DNA from: Cephalotrichum gorgonifer
Taxonomy: Eukaryota; Ascomycota; Sordariomycetes; Microascales; Microascaceae
NCBI GenBank assembly: GCA_900312665.1
Contig: ONZQ02000008.1
Span: forward strand, 806,001-870,000
Length of the DNA stretch: 64,000 bases
Direction of reading: 5' to 3'
Positions within the stretch are counted from its first letter, which is position 1; each line of letters opens with the position of its first letter. The notes under the pieces are model-generated. The model did not search any database and was not told the origin of the DNA. It saw only the letters and a list, made by a program, of their open reading frames with translations. Below are positions 12,101 to 22,098 of the stretch, piece after piece. Position numbers and translations under genes: made by a program.

Positions 12101-13783
12101 CGGCCCTTCTTCTTCTTCGACATCTCCAAGATCGGCCTCCAACTCTTCCCGCGAAAACGCTATGGGCGAGCTCTGCTGTACTGGTTGTCCTGATTCACTC
12201 TCTTCCACGTCCTCGTCTTCGACATGCCCGAAATCGGCGTCAATCTCTTCCTGTGAAAATACGAGGGCGGGCGAGCTCCGCTGTTCTCGCTGCTCCTCCT
12301 CGGCCTCCTGGTCTTCCTCGTACATCGGCTGTGGCCCCGGGCTCTGTTCACCGGTACTCCCACTTTCGCTCTGCATTCCATTCTTAATGGTCTCGAGTGT
12401 CTTGTTGATGAAGAGGTTGGTCTCTTCTCCAATTTCGTCGGATGCAATAGCCATTGCACTTGCATCCGCATGTATGGGATGTATGGAAGAAAGCGAGTTC
12501 GTGAATATCATGCTGAACTCCTCAGACTGGACAATGGTATCTGTCTCCCGCGGCTTACGCCCCGCCTCGCTGTAGTTAGCTTCCGACATGGCCTCACTCG
12601 CGGCGTTGGTATCGGGTCTGGTGACCATCATCATGTCGTCGATATCGGACCCGGCTTGCTCGGTCGTGCCTCGGCTGGAAACAGACGAGGTATCGTCTCT
12701 TGTTTCGGCGGCCAGGGCATAATCATTCATCTCGGTATTGGCCTCGTTACTCGCCGGCGGCGCCTCGGGTGACTGGCGAGCCGAAGGGCCTCGAATGACA
12801 GACGAGGAAAACTGGAAGGACCCTATCCTGGGAGCAGTAGGGCGGGGCGTGGCTTGGTCTGACAGCGTCTCCATCCAGATGTCACCTTCAGACGCGGGAA
12901 CGGCATCGTCCATGGAAGCGATCGGTGATGTGGCTCTCGTGGAATCGGACTGGAAGGCCGTAGGCTGCACTCCAGGACTGTTATTTTCCGCGGCGAAAGA
13001 GTCCGGTGCAAATATCTGCTCATCCGGTAGTTCCGGCTCCTCCTCAATCGGGAGAGGATTCTTCCGCGGCCTACCGCGCTTCTTCGTCGACGAAGGCGCT
13101 ATGGAACTAGACCCATCGGACACAGCCTTCCTCTTCGACCCCCGCTTAACCGACGACGCCGGCGTCGCCTGAACCGTGGCGTCGGAGGCAGGTTCCTTGC
13201 TCGCCGACGCGGTCGTCCGCCTGGTTCTCGCGGCCCTTGGCGTCGCCTGTGTGCTAGCCTCCGAGGGAGGCTCATCCGGCAAAACAGCCCTCGCCTTGCG
13301 TGGTCGGCCAGGGGTCCCTTTCCTAACAGGGCTCGCGGCGCGCTTTTTCGTTGAGGTTCCAGGCTTCGGCGTAGGCGCGTATTTCCGGGGTCGGCCCCTC
13401 CGCTTCGGAGTTGCGGATCCCATCTCCGCGCCCCCGTCGTCGTCGGTAGAATCTACATCCCTGAGCGGGATCGTGGTCGTCGTGGTTCGTGATCTCCGCT
13501 GGGAGGCGGGTGTCTTGCTAGGGCTGGGCGATGCGAACAGGCGGCGGCGCACCGCGCCGGACTCCTTCTGTCCCGACTCGACGGTGACGAAGAGCCTCTG
13601 CGGTGACCGGTTATCGCCGACCTCGAGCTCAAACGTCTGTTTCCTCGGTGAGGAGCTCGAGCCCAGAGCGATGTGCCTTTGTGATTGATGACTTCGCGTT
13701 ATCCGTCGCGTCAGACTCGATGATATGGAGTCATTAAGGGGGTCGGGCGATGATATTGACCCGTCGTCTTCGAAGAACGCCAT
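9143..13783 (-). CDS. Large AT-hook DNA-binding protein, 1546 residues
   Basis: One uninterrupted exon. Three AT-hooks lie near the N terminus (KRRGRPRKYAP about residues 128-136, TPGRPRKAR about 157-165, KKRGRPRKNP about 234-243), so the protein probably binds the minor groove of AT-rich DNA in the nucleus. The long middle is disordered, acidic and rich in Ser, Pro and Gln, with many SP/TP sites. A repeated acidic motif occurs at about residues 502-560, a QLKPT-rich repeat at about 1300-1400, a KEN tripeptide near 1416 and a short glutamine tract near 1435. The last ~100 residues form a compact, probably folded helical domain (KIWSKDHWHLLDMLLQLRRR). Start ATG is in GCCATGGCG. This resembles proteins annotated in Sordariomycetes only as AT DNA-binding proteins; precise function unknown. 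Its length without any intron is notable among intron-bearing neighbours. Confidence 0.85.
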   Translation of the reverse strand: MAFFEDDGSISSPDPLNDSISSSLTRRITRSHQSQRHIALGSSSSPRKQTFELEVGDNRSPQRLFVTVESGQKESGAVRRRLFASPSPSKTPASQRRSRTTTTTIPLRDVDSTDDDGGAEMGSATPKRRGRPRKYAPTPKPGTSTKKRAASPVRKGTPGRPRKARAVLPDEPPSEASTQATPRAARTRRTTASASKEPASDATVQATPASSVKRGSKRKAVSDGSSSIAPSSTKKRGRPRKNPLPIEEEPELPDEQIFAPDSFAAENNSPGVQPTAFQSDSTRATSPIASMDDAVPASEGDIWMETLSDQATPRPTAPRIGSFQFSSSVIRGPSARQSPEAPPASNEANTEMNDYALAAETRDDTSSVSSRGTTEQAGSDIDDMMMVTRPDTNAASEAMSEANYSEAGRKPRETDTIVQSEEFSMIFTNSLSSIHPIHADASAMAIASDEIGEETNLFINKTLETIKNGMQSESGSTGEQSPGPQPMYEEDQEAEEEQREQRSSPALVFSQEEIDADFGHVEDEDVEESESGQPVQQSSPIAFSREELEADLGDVEEEEGPDEDVEELPEHSRNYSPELPAAQFDMRASQHQQPPTEDQPERSPAQSDASPRWAGSPRRIKPLPLSRQLLTFKAMQREQSLAGDSPSQARFSPSRPSSRRSSVNPADESNLYEDSFSAVPEEILEAATPHRPQRVEMPLSNQSPFIAPQPEEQVKEVVPVSGALDTIRSDASRLLTPDETPSPRSSDGDADLKPAEQSVVASAGASVHSQLASSPTNAIRSQQQFLSARPSVQGKVTPTGPNSSPHLPALPDANARTVPAPEQERRPALSPIVRAGLALQSVTSDHSSPVGPRNALRSPFKASGNPTPRLGSAQPSHRTEQTPAAPPSAYQSEMPPSNDDPFGPSRISHGQASFLRALDESARQLETRRASQPASNFDTTRATFDDVDEMSWIAEDTVPAPMATNTAAASRSSSMGANFGSLAARNNAAEVEETGDASEEEEDIWVAEAQRPTPNQPRQQSFGAGPAQRQARRTLIPDTWRRNGRTALAAKVATPARGDQSQLEEYSLLSQQNKEASVVQASSAAKPGFTGGVDLSKFFSSPAVLPPLPVAGNHTERSVAAPAPAPAPALPSNSMFPPVPQKDFQPSPARRNRLFSSGPSTSAATSVAEPRAAPSTSLGTSVAEQQPPAPSTPERIELPVVEQKKNFTPRRGQGNQSLFAPPSSARSAVVPTPPQMQLSRDDIERWQVETSASLEQSPDAPRSERAPVVSRPTHRIMSPTKSCLRSPLKPRTPGRVVEFASSTMSPLQQAQARAASSQGKGSAPRIQLKPTAQAKPTVQARPPVQLKPTVQLGPTIQLKPTSQPTPMVQPRSSVQPKPAPQQAQARFASQGRSIAPTVQLKPATRAPVMFYDEDKENSPSEVSMSEASSPPKKAAARAQQQQQRIPEQLSQKIWSKDHWHLLDMLLQLRRRGPFPFDLEAEGYVTGSKDLLGTVATTGGRESMRLEAWHLDIVDAFRAEVGGWEERVLAKRLFSLIAGEEARGLGR
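9450..9480 (-). repeat. CTG/CAG microsatellite inside the AT-hook gene
   Basis: A short CTG run (CAG on the coding strand) encodes the glutamine tract ARAQQQQQRI of the AT-hook protein. It may vary in length between strains. Confidence 0.6.
9590..9860 (-). repeat. Degenerate internal repeat coding for QLKPT-type units
   Basis: The coding strand repeats a 7-9 residue unit of the form V/I-Q-L-K-P-T, seen as RIQLKPTAQAKP, PVQLKPTVQL, TIQLKPTSQP and TVQLKPATRA. The block is flanked by two related segments, QARAASSQGKGSAPRIQLKP and QARFASQGRSIAPTVQLKP, which suggests duplication of a unit of about 25 residues plus slippage between them. Confidence 0.7.
12100..12280 (-). repeat. Tandem duplicated acidic motif in the AT-hook gene
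   Basis: Two successive copies, SSPALVFSQEEIDADFGHVE and SSPIAFSREELEADLGDVE, are separated by a short acidic linker. The hydrophobic positions and the Asp/Glu pattern are kept, which suggests a repeated short binding site rather than random acidic sequence. Confidence 0.65.
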
Positions 13784-14647
13784 GGCGAACTGTGGGTGAG
13801 GTTAAGACAACCTAAGGAGGAACAATGTTTGAGCACACGTCGCCTCACAAAGGTGGCTATCGAGTCGATGACAAGGAGATGGGGCTGGTGAGGGAAATTA
13901 AGCGGGGACGAGTCTGGTAAGACATATACGATGCCCCAGAAGAATGGTTGCGTCCCGTGGGAAATATGATGTGGGATCCCTAGTAGATATGGCGAATTGT
14001 TAGTTGAGGCCGGAGTTAGGTGTTGGTGTTGGTGCACGTTCCGTGAACTGTTCGGGGATGAGGTGTTTGTTTACTTTTGACCGTTTTGGGCTAGATACAT
14101 GCATACCAGGCAGGTACGAGCACTGTTGTGCCACGATGCAATAAAGCGGCATGCTCCAGAAATATTTTAGTGGGGCGGCCAGATGGTCCGTATTATGTCA
14201 TGCTTGCGCCAAGCTTCCCCGGATAACATGAACATGGGAGACAGCTTGGTTTCCGAACTGGGGATGATAAGTGGGGCACGAATAGCCGGGGTTGGTGACC
14301 GTTCGCCCGATTCACATGCTGTATGATGACATAATGCCCCTCCTTTCGGAGCTTAACCAGCATTGTCTCGGCATCATCTGCGGCTTCGACCTCGGCTCCC
14401 CTCGCCTGAATCGACTCGGTTCATGGAGTGCAGCATCTAGGGATCAGACGAATAAAGTTTTCCTTATAGCCCCTTCCTCCTCATGAACATACCCGTCCCT
14501 AACCCTTCCCTCCCTTCTACTCCTATAACCATTAACACCTAGCCGAAACCTGGATACGCATTCACCCCTCAATCCGCATTCATTTACTTGTCCCTCGGAC
14601 GTTGCCAGTATCCCTTATCGCAAACCGCCGATAACAATCTCACAATC
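13784..14647. other. Divergent promoter region between the AT-hook gene and the PMP47-like gene
   Basis: No gene is supported. The two flanking genes diverge from this stretch. Pyrimidine-rich sequence lies at about 14490-14540 before the carrier gene, as is usual for fungal promoters. Confidence 0.45.
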
Positions 14648-15849
14648 ATGTCGTCCAAGTCACCCATCCCCCAGAATGACAATGTGGCCCATGCCCTCGC
14701 CGGCGCAGGCGGCGGCATCCTCTCCATGGCCCTGACGTGCGTCTCCCTTCCCGTCCTCACTTACAACCACCTCGACGAAAACCAAGAAACAAAAAGCTAA
14801 CCCAGCTCGGAACCGAATCAGATACCCGCTCATCACCCTATCCACCCGCGCCCAGGTCGAGTCCAAGCGCGCCGACACGAACTTCATCGCCGCCGTCGAG
14901 CGCATCATCGCGCGTGAGGGCGTCCAGGGCCTCTACGCCGGCATCGACTCCGCCCTCTTCGGCATCAGCGTCACCAACTTCGTGTACTACTACTGGTACG
15001 AGTGGACCCGTGCCTTCTTCGAGTCCGCCGCCTCGCGGACCGGCCGCGCCGCCAAGAAGCTCACCACCGTCGAGTCCATGATCGCGGGAGCCCTCGCCGG
15101 CTCGGCGACCGTCATCCTCACCAACCCCATCTGGGTCGTCAACACGCGCATGACGACCAAGAAGCAGCGGAGCGTGCAGGAGAAGGCCGCTGCCAAGAAG
15201 GTCGGGGACGAGGAGGCGGGAGTGAAGGAGGGCGAGGCGGAGGCGGCGGCGGCGGCAGCGCCCGTCGCGGGGCCGGCGCCGCCCGCTGGCACCATCGCCA
15301 CCGTGCTGGCCATGCTCCGCTCCGAGGGCCCCCAGGCCTTCTTCTCGGGCGTGGTCCCGGCGCTGGTGCTCGTCGTGAACCCCATCCTCCAGTACACGCT
15401 GTTCGAGCAGCTCAAGAACTACGTGGAGAGGAGGCGCAAGGTGACGCCCGGCATCGCCTTCTTCCTCGGCGCCCTCGGCAAGCTGTTCGCCACGAGCGTC
15501 ACGTACCCCTACATCACCGTCAAGAGTCGGATGCACGTCTCCGGAAACGACAAGGAGGGCGTGACGGGGGCTATCCGGAGGGTTATCAGGGAGGAGGGCT
15601 ACGCGGGTCTCTACAACGGTTTGTCTCCCCCCAGCTCAGCAACGATAGTAGCCCTTTCCGGTGTTGCACTTGGATTTTGCGACGTCTTTGTTTAAGAGCA
15701 TTTCTAACTTTAGTGTTTTTATAGGGATTGGTCCGAAGGTCACTCAGAGCGTCCTTACCGCGGCCTTCCTCTTTGCTTTCAAGGATGTGCTGTACGCACA
15801 GATGGTGAGGTTGCGCCTGGCGGCCGCAAAGAAGGCCCTGAAGGCGTAA
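14648..15849 (+). CDS. Peroxisomal mitochondrial-carrier-family protein (PMP47/ANT1 type)
   Basis: Three exons, 14648-14736, 14822-15618 and 15725-15849, encode 336 residues. The first intron splits the first carrier repeat: the join gives GGGILSMALTYPLITLSTRA, the modified PxD/E-type signature of PMP47-like peroxisomal carriers. The other repeats show LTNPIWVVNTRM and TSVTYPYITVKSRM, and each repeat ends with a G-L-Y-x-G-like element (EGVQGLYAGI, EEGYAGLYNG). The family exchanges ATP or other nucleotides across the peroxisomal membrane for fatty-acid activation and beta-oxidation. A Lys/Glu/Ala-rich insertion (about residues 150-185) sits in the matrix loop between helices 3 and 4. Start is the first ATG after the CT-rich leader. 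Confidence 0.93.
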
Positions 15850-16274
15850 TCTGGGACACCAATTTCACACACTGGTGCAAGAGTGATAGGATGCGATGAG
15901 AAAACTGAAAGAGGAGTGGCTGATCGGGTTGAATGGTAGGTTACGTTTTGTCCGGGTTGATTCAGGGGTAGGTGATTTTTGTACTTGATACCAGTAGATC
16001 CAGACCCCCCTTACCTGGGGCCGAGGATGCGAAAAGAGGAGAGCAAGGGGCGACGTATTGGATACATCCCGCCGCAGGACGTCGCCGAAAGTCCTGCGGC
16101 TGTACATTTATGACCAGGTTGAGATTAATTCTATCCTTTACCCATTATGCGAGGTACAGCACCTGTGTTTCATTAAACGAGTAGTAGCCCTTTTGCCCGA
16201 GGTTCAAAGTAATCTCACAGGCAAACCCCGCCTTCCTACGGCCGCCTGCCCGCCCCCGGCTTTCAGCTCGTGAC
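15850..16274. other. Convergent 3' flanks of the PMP47-like gene and MAK10
   Basis: Both genes end here. I see no gene; the sequence looks like ordinary 3' untranslated and terminator sequence. Confidence 0.5.
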
Positions 16275-18926
16275 TTACCCAGGAATAACCCTCGGCACGA
16301 TCCACCACGGATGATACGACTTTTCAGAATCGGGAATCTCCACCTTCCCTTTCACCTCCCCCTCGCCCGCCACCTCCACCATCTTCCGCAGTGTCGTGAT
16401 CGCCAGACCCAGCGCGATACACGCCCTCAGCGTCCCCTTCGTTCTATCTAGCCACGCGTCGTACGCCAACCCCGAGAACGTATAATCCTTCTCAAGCTTC
16501 ACCATGCTCTCCAGGCTCCTCCGCGCCGTGGCGGCGGCGTTGGCCGCCGCCGCCAGGAGTTCCAGTGTCTCGACGCCCCGCTGCGCGACGCCCTCCTCGA
16601 ACACGTCGAATGGCACGGGCTCCGGGATCCCGACGGTCGCGAAGGGCCTCGTGCGGAGCTCGTACCGGAGCGCGTCGGTGCTGTAGGGCCGCGGGGGCGG
16701 AGTGACGAGCTTGAGCCGGCGCAGGGCGGTATACAGCGCCGTCAGCGCGTCGGTGAGGTCCCACACCACGGCGGCGTCGAGGAGAGAGAAGGAGAGGAAG
16801 GACAGCGACGTGGAGACGCGGCGGTCTACGTCCAGCGTCCTCGGGTCCCGGGCGCCCGCCGCCGTCGCCGCCGCTGACCTCCGCGCGTGGGCGTCGACGA
16901 ACCCCTTTGTCCTCTCGAGGAGCTGGAAGCGCTGCTTGCTGAGGTAGTTGAGGTACCAGTACATGCCCGCGAGCTCGTCCTTCTGGTAGACGTCTAGCTC
17001 GAAGCCGAGCTGGATGAGCCAGCTCATGAGGCGGAGCTTGTGGAGGCAGGCCCAGGAGGAGAGAGGGAGGGCGTCCATCGGCGTGGGCGGGTTCCCCGAC
17101 ACGCTGATGACCGTGGGCTCCTCCTGTGTGAGCTCGCGCAGGACCTGGTCCAGCTGCTCGGCGTCGCCGTGGAGGCCGTCCCACTCGCGGATGAGGTGGA
17201 CCAGCGTCCTGCGGACGCGGCATCTGTTCAAGCAGAGCACGCGCAGGACCTCGAAGTAGACTGGCGCCGTCCGCTGGCGGAACTGCTCCATGTGCTGGGC
17301 GATGAGGAAGCGCGGGTCGTGGGGCGCCTCGATCTCGTCGTTGGCTCTGTCAATCAGGGTGCTGTAGGACATTGATACCATGGAGAAGTCGTCGTCCATT
17401 ACCTGCCGCATGCTCTTATTCGTCAGGATCACCATGTCGTTGAAGATTATGCCCTGGAGGAGACACCGGGTGTAGACGAGGGGCTGGGGCTTTTTAGATT
17501 GCATCATCGCCACAAACGTCTGTGATGGGGTTCCGTGTTAGTAGCCGATGCGCACATTTAAGAGGGGCCGGGAAAGAAAATACCAAGAGAGACTCTGGGT
17601 CAGAATAGTCCACGACCTCGACGGCCTTTAGGTTGTCCTGGAATAACCTCTCGAGATGGCCCAGCGCCTCCTCCCTGCTGAGGTTCACGATCGGCCTCGG
17701 GGGCATGGTACTGGCGAGCTTCTGTTGGATTCTGGCGTCAAAGGACGCCGGGACAGAGGTGGTCGCGACGCCTAGAGTGGCGTTTAGTCTCAAAAGCGCC
17801 GAGTTGGCTCCGGCCCACGCGGCCTTGATCCCCGCAGCATCGGTGGCGTCCTGGGATACGATAGTTGCCTCGAGGAATGAGGATCGTAGCTGGAGTCTTG
17901 CTTCTAGAGCCTCTACCACATCATCCGGTAAGGAGCCTCGTAGGCCCTCTGTTAGCTTCCTGGCATCTAGCATACAGGCGACAACAGCGTCCGTTTCGAC
18001 ATTGTCGAGCAGTGTACGGTGATACGTGTTGCTGACGAAATCCTCCTCCTAGGCAGCACCATTAGCAAGAGTAGACAAGGCGGTGGTTCGTGACTGGTCT
18101 TGGTAAGGAGCTAACCTCGTAATAAGACTCGGTCTGGACGCGCTGGACGACTTGTCCACACGTTTTCAGTACGCCTATACAGTAGGCGCGGAGTATCTGA
18201 AGCAGCGGGGGCCGTAGATAGCCAGGCGGGGACTTCCTTATGAAGTCTGCGTCCTCGATCGTTTTAGGGGTTGGCATTAGTATCTCCTCGACATACACAC
18301 TTGTGAAGAGCGTTTGAGATAGGGGATATCCAAGATGCCACGCCATCTAGCGGAGGGGTTAGCGAGCCTGGCTCCCGCCGTCGAATCTGGTAGATGAATC
18401 GTACCTCGTAGCATAGAAGCTGGTCCATTATTCCAAGGACCTCGTCTGGAAGAAGCTCCTGTCTCACGTCGTAGACCTCCTGGTGTTCGCCGTGGGGGTC
18501 GCTGCAAGCGCTGTCCATCTTGGGGTCCATGATCTACCGGCAGATGTTAGAGACAGATCTCAACATAGGCGTAAGAATCGTCTGGATGAGCAGTGAGAGT
18601 GAGCAGCACAGAGCCAGGGCGTACCTCGAGAGCCCCGACAGACTCGAATAGCGTGAAGAACCCATCCTTTACTATCTGCCCCGGTGACAGAGCTGCGTGT
18701 TTGGTCTTGTGAGTGGACGCTCTTCATCTGTAGTCGTTCGATATGAGGGGGCGGCGGGGCTATCCCACAGCCCAGGGTAGGTGTGCGCCTCAAAGCTTGA
18801 AAGTTCGCTCATTCACTTACCCGATGCTGCCTTTGTGATCTTGTCCGTTACGTCTATGGATACCACAGCCGCCTGCCGTCGCGCCATGTCCGGCGCGGGC
18901 AGCGGGGGAGCGTCATGTGGATCCAT
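16275..18926 (-). CDS. MAK10: NatC N-alpha-acetyltransferase auxiliary subunit MAK10 (NAA35)
   Basis: Six exons, 18926-18821, 18692-18625, 18533-18405, 18346-18116, 18048-17584 and 17519-16275, keep phase and give 747 residues, the normal length. Diagnostic sequences are LSPGQIVKDGFFTLFESVGA, IMDPKMDSACSD right at the start of exon 3, MAWHLGYPLSQTLFTSVYVE, and LLQGIIFNDMVILTN in exon 6. MAK10 is the scaffold subunit of the NatC complex with NAA30 (catalytic) and NAA38. NatC acetylates nascent proteins beginning Met plus a hydrophobic residue, on cytosolic ribosomes. The start ATG at 18926 gives MDPHDAPPLPAPDMARR. The stop follows PRVIPG. The last exon is extremely G/C-rich at third positions, giving a long antisense or frame-shifted shadow. 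Confidence 0.95.
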
Positions 18927-19641
18927 GGGTGCTGAGACCCGAGAGTGAGTTGTTGGGGACGACCCCGCGATTAGGTTAGGTTGGATGAGAAGGACGGGAG
19001 TATCGGGATTGGTTTTTTTTATTATTGGCTGGGCTATTCGGCGAAGACAATCTCTAAATCTGGCAAGGGCCGAGAAAGGAAAGAAAAGGGATTAGTAGGT
19101 ATGGTCTCTCCTGGGCTCATGCCACATTTAAGACATGGCGCGCGGTGCGGGTCCTTGTGAAGGATCAGAGGGAAGGATTGTGTTGATAGAAAACGACGTT
19201 AGGTGGTGGGTGGTGGAGTTGTTCCGTTCCCGCTCCAGTTTGCGCTGAAATTATCCCACCACGGTCTAAACCTTGAGATGGCGCCCGACTCCCATATCCT
19301 ATCTCACCCCTTTCACAACCACAAATTAAAGCTTCAAGCGATGGAAGCCAAGCATTTGCTTAAAAAAAAGACGGTGCGGAGCCACCACATATTGCGGATG
19401 GTGTCACGAAATTGTATGTCACAACATCACCAGTTACCTGTCGAGGAAGGTAGACACCCAAAACGAGTTATTTCGACGAGTTGGATCGACGTCGTCTCGC
19501 ACTCTCTATGATACAGACAGACACGCAGTGGAGCAGGTTAAGCGCCCCGCCGCCCTCTTCAACTTATAAACACGCCTCCAGCAACTCTCCTCCCCCAATA
19601 TGTCCCACACTCATCCCATCACAGGTTCGGAGATCCCGGGT
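18927..19641. other. MAK10 promoter and ATP15 3' flank
   Basis: No gene is supported. A T-rich run lies near 19012-19021. The left part is the MAK10 5' region and the right part the 3' flank of the ATP synthase epsilon gene. Confidence 0.45.
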
Positions 19642-20079
19642 TTAGGAGCTCTTCGCGGCACCGGCCTCCGCCCTGAGCGCGGCAACGGCCTCGGTGGGGG
19701 TCAGAGCATCGCCCTGCTTGCCGTTCTATAGTTCACACACGTCGTCAGTTGAATCCTGCGCCCTTGCCTCCCCAGGTCACTCGTCGCGAGGGGTTTCCCT
19801 TACCGACCACTTCGAGATCTTGATCTCGGCCTCGGCCCTGGGGGCAGGGCCCTTGCCCTCCTTGAGACTCCGGCGCACGGCGCGGGCGGCGACCGCGAGG
19901 TAGCGGTTGTAGCTAAATCACATCCCAATGTGAGCCTTTTTTTTCTCTCCAGGTGTATCCATTTTCCATTCTATCCGTTTCGCCGGGGGGGAGGGCCAAT
20001 TGACTCGGGGTCGTCGGGAAGTCGCGGTGGTCGGAGGTGCAACTTACGTGATGCCAGCGGCTTTCCACGCAAACGACAT
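19642..20079 (-). CDS. ATP15: Mitochondrial F1 ATP synthase subunit epsilon
   Basis: A tiny three-exon gene: 20079-20048, 19912-19804 and 19725-19642, encoding 74 residues. The spliced protein begins MSFAWKAAGITYNRYLAVAA and continues RRSLKEGKGP and EIKISKWSNGKQGD, the typical sequence of the mitochondrial epsilon subunit (not homologous to bacterial epsilon). It sits in the foot of the F1 central stalk in the mitochondrial matrix with subunits gamma and delta. No single unspliced open frame shows this gene, because each exon is 32-109 bp. Phases are 2, 0, and all donors are GTAAG. Confidence 0.93.
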
Positions 20080-20614
20080 TTTGGATGGTAGGTCGGGTGG
20101 TCGGGGGTTTCGTGGAGTAGGTGGTGTCGTGGGTGATTTGTTGTTGGGGAATTGCAATCGTCAATTGCTTCGGATCTTCGCAAGGCCGAATTGGCCTCGG
20201 CGGAAACTTCCGTATGTACACGTGACTTGTCACGTGTAAATATCCGGAGAGCGGACTCCACCCCCAAATCTCGTGATGCCTCTTATTGGTGCTTCACTGC
20301 TCACACCTTATTCTCTTCACACCTTAGTCTCTTCACGCTCCACGCCTCACACTCATCACTCTCTTAGCTAGCACTATGAAATACAATAATTTTCACTCCT
20401 ACGATATACAATTTTCATTACTCTCATGAGCATGTATACCCATGTGAGGAACGAAATGGCTCACGATCAAGATCACTGCCTTTCACAAACAAGCTCATGT
20501 CATCAATACTCGGAAACACGGGTACCATCTTGGTGTTCCAAAGTGTTTGGGTATCTCTGCAAAAAACTCCTAACCTAAACAACCTGCCTAGCCCACCAGA
20601 AATTTATCAACAAT
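20080..20614. other. ATP15 promoter and RGS-gene 3' flank
   Basis: No gene is seen. CT-rich repeats with the core CTTCACAC/CTCACAC lie at about 20295-20360; they are imperfect and could be part of the ATP15 upstream region. Confidence 0.45.
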
Positions 20615-22098
20615 TCAAACGGATATGTATCCGAGCGCCGGCACGAAGATCGACCCGGCCGTAAGTAATATCGCAATCAGCGACCCCCAGAGCACCGACC
20701 CTGCCACCACGGCATCCTGCAGCACGCTCACGTGCCTGTTCTGCACCGGGACCGTCCCGTCAAGCACCCTGCGGAACAGCCACTTTTTCTCGTAAACCCG
20801 CACCCACTCCTCGTCCCAAAAGTCGTTCTTCGGCCCAAGGGGCCTCAGGCTCCCCTTCCGCAGCGGGTCGGCGTCGAAGCTCAGAACCGAGTCGCCCGTG
20901 TTCTTCCGGAGGTGCTTCTTCGAGTACCCCGCGGCGGCAGCGGCGGCCTCGACGTCAGCGGCCTGCTCCCACGGCCGGAGCTGCCGCGCGCCCCTTAGGT
21001 GCAGGGCCAGCGAGAGACCACTGCCCGAGGCTATGATGACGCAGAAGGCCGTGAAAAACAGCGGTAGGCATGTGAGCCTCCAGAGGCGCGACCAGTCGGT
21101 CAGGATGAGGAAGGCGTCGAGTCCTGCGGCGAGGAGGAGGAGGAGGACGGAGAGGAGGCGCGAGGCGATGACGAGGGGCCGGTTGCTGTTGGAGATGCTC
21201 CAGCTGATGAAGTTTGGGTGGAGGCGGCCGCGGAGCATGGCCTCGGCGCTGATGAAGGCCGGCAGGAGGGCCGAGGGGTGCGTGGTGTGCTCCGCGCCGT
21301 GGATGCAGGCCTGGCGGTCCTGTGAGGAGAGGTAGAGCTGTCGAGGGGCACCGGAGATGATGTAGTGACGGACTATCTGGTTGATCTCGTCGCGGTACGG
21401 CTGCGTGCTGACTGCGAAGAAGAAGAAGTACGGTCAACTTCTTAAGTTTTTTTTCTATCACCCCCAAAGAGGCAGGGGATGGGATGATGAGACAACGAGT
21501 TTCCGAACTTACAGGGTTCCCACGTCTTCTCGTCCTCCCCTGTCGCGGCCGTCTCCGGACTCCTCGGCAGCGAGAAGTTCGTGGCGCTGCTGCTCTGATA
21601 CCGATGGTGGTATATCCGCGAGTCGGGCCCGGCCTCGCGGTCGAGGATGTCGAGGATAGAGTTGAGCTTGACCTTCTCCTTCAGGCTCCCCTTGCGGCTG
21701 TGCGAGGTCAGGGGCCGCTTGTTCCCGGGGTCCCACTTGGGCGCGGTGGCCTTCTTCGCCGGGTGCAGCTTCACCCAGCGCCTGACGTAGTCGTAGTACC
21801 AGAGGAAGAACTGGAGGGTCTCGGCCTCGCGCTCGACGTAGACGAGGTAGTCCATGAAGTCGTTCAAGGAGCATGGCTTCGATTTGAAAGGTCAGTATCG
21901 GAGGAGGGTCAGGTCTGGTGCCGCTATGCTTACCGGTAGGGGCTTGTTCTTGATAATCTCCTCGAATCTGAGCTTCGGGTGGATCCACTTCTTGGTCGCC
22001 TTCGCCTTCTTTTCTAGGTCTTTGAAGTCTAGTTCCTCCCTGCCTCCGGACGACCACTTCTTCTTCCTCCTCGGCCCGCTGTACAATAAGAGCGACAT
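20615..22098 (-). CDS. RGS-domain membrane protein (Rax1-like)
   Basis: Three exons, 22098-21934, 21876-21513 and 21411-20615, give 441 residues. The RGS domain begins at LPPCSLNDFMDYLVYVERE and continues FFLWYYDYVRRW; after an insertion typical of fungal Rax1-like proteins it resumes across the second intron as FSTQPYRDEINQIVRHYI and LYLSSQDRQ. The C-terminal half carries hydrophobic segments (ASRLLSVLLLLLAAGLDAFL, PLFFTAFCVIIASGSGLSLA, VLWGSLIAILLTAGSIFV), so it is membrane-anchored. RGS proteins accelerate GTP hydrolysis on G-alpha; Rax1-like members affect budding pattern, polarity or stress and development in fungi. The basic N terminus (RRKKKW) fits cytosolic orientation. Which of the fungal RGS paralogues it is cannot be fixed here. 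Confidence 0.85.

Noticed and set aside
14838..15724. Open frames of 232 (minus) and 240 (plus) codons over the PMP47-like gene
   Set aside because: Shadows of the carrier exon caused by G/C third-position bias; the carrier signatures are only in the chosen frame.
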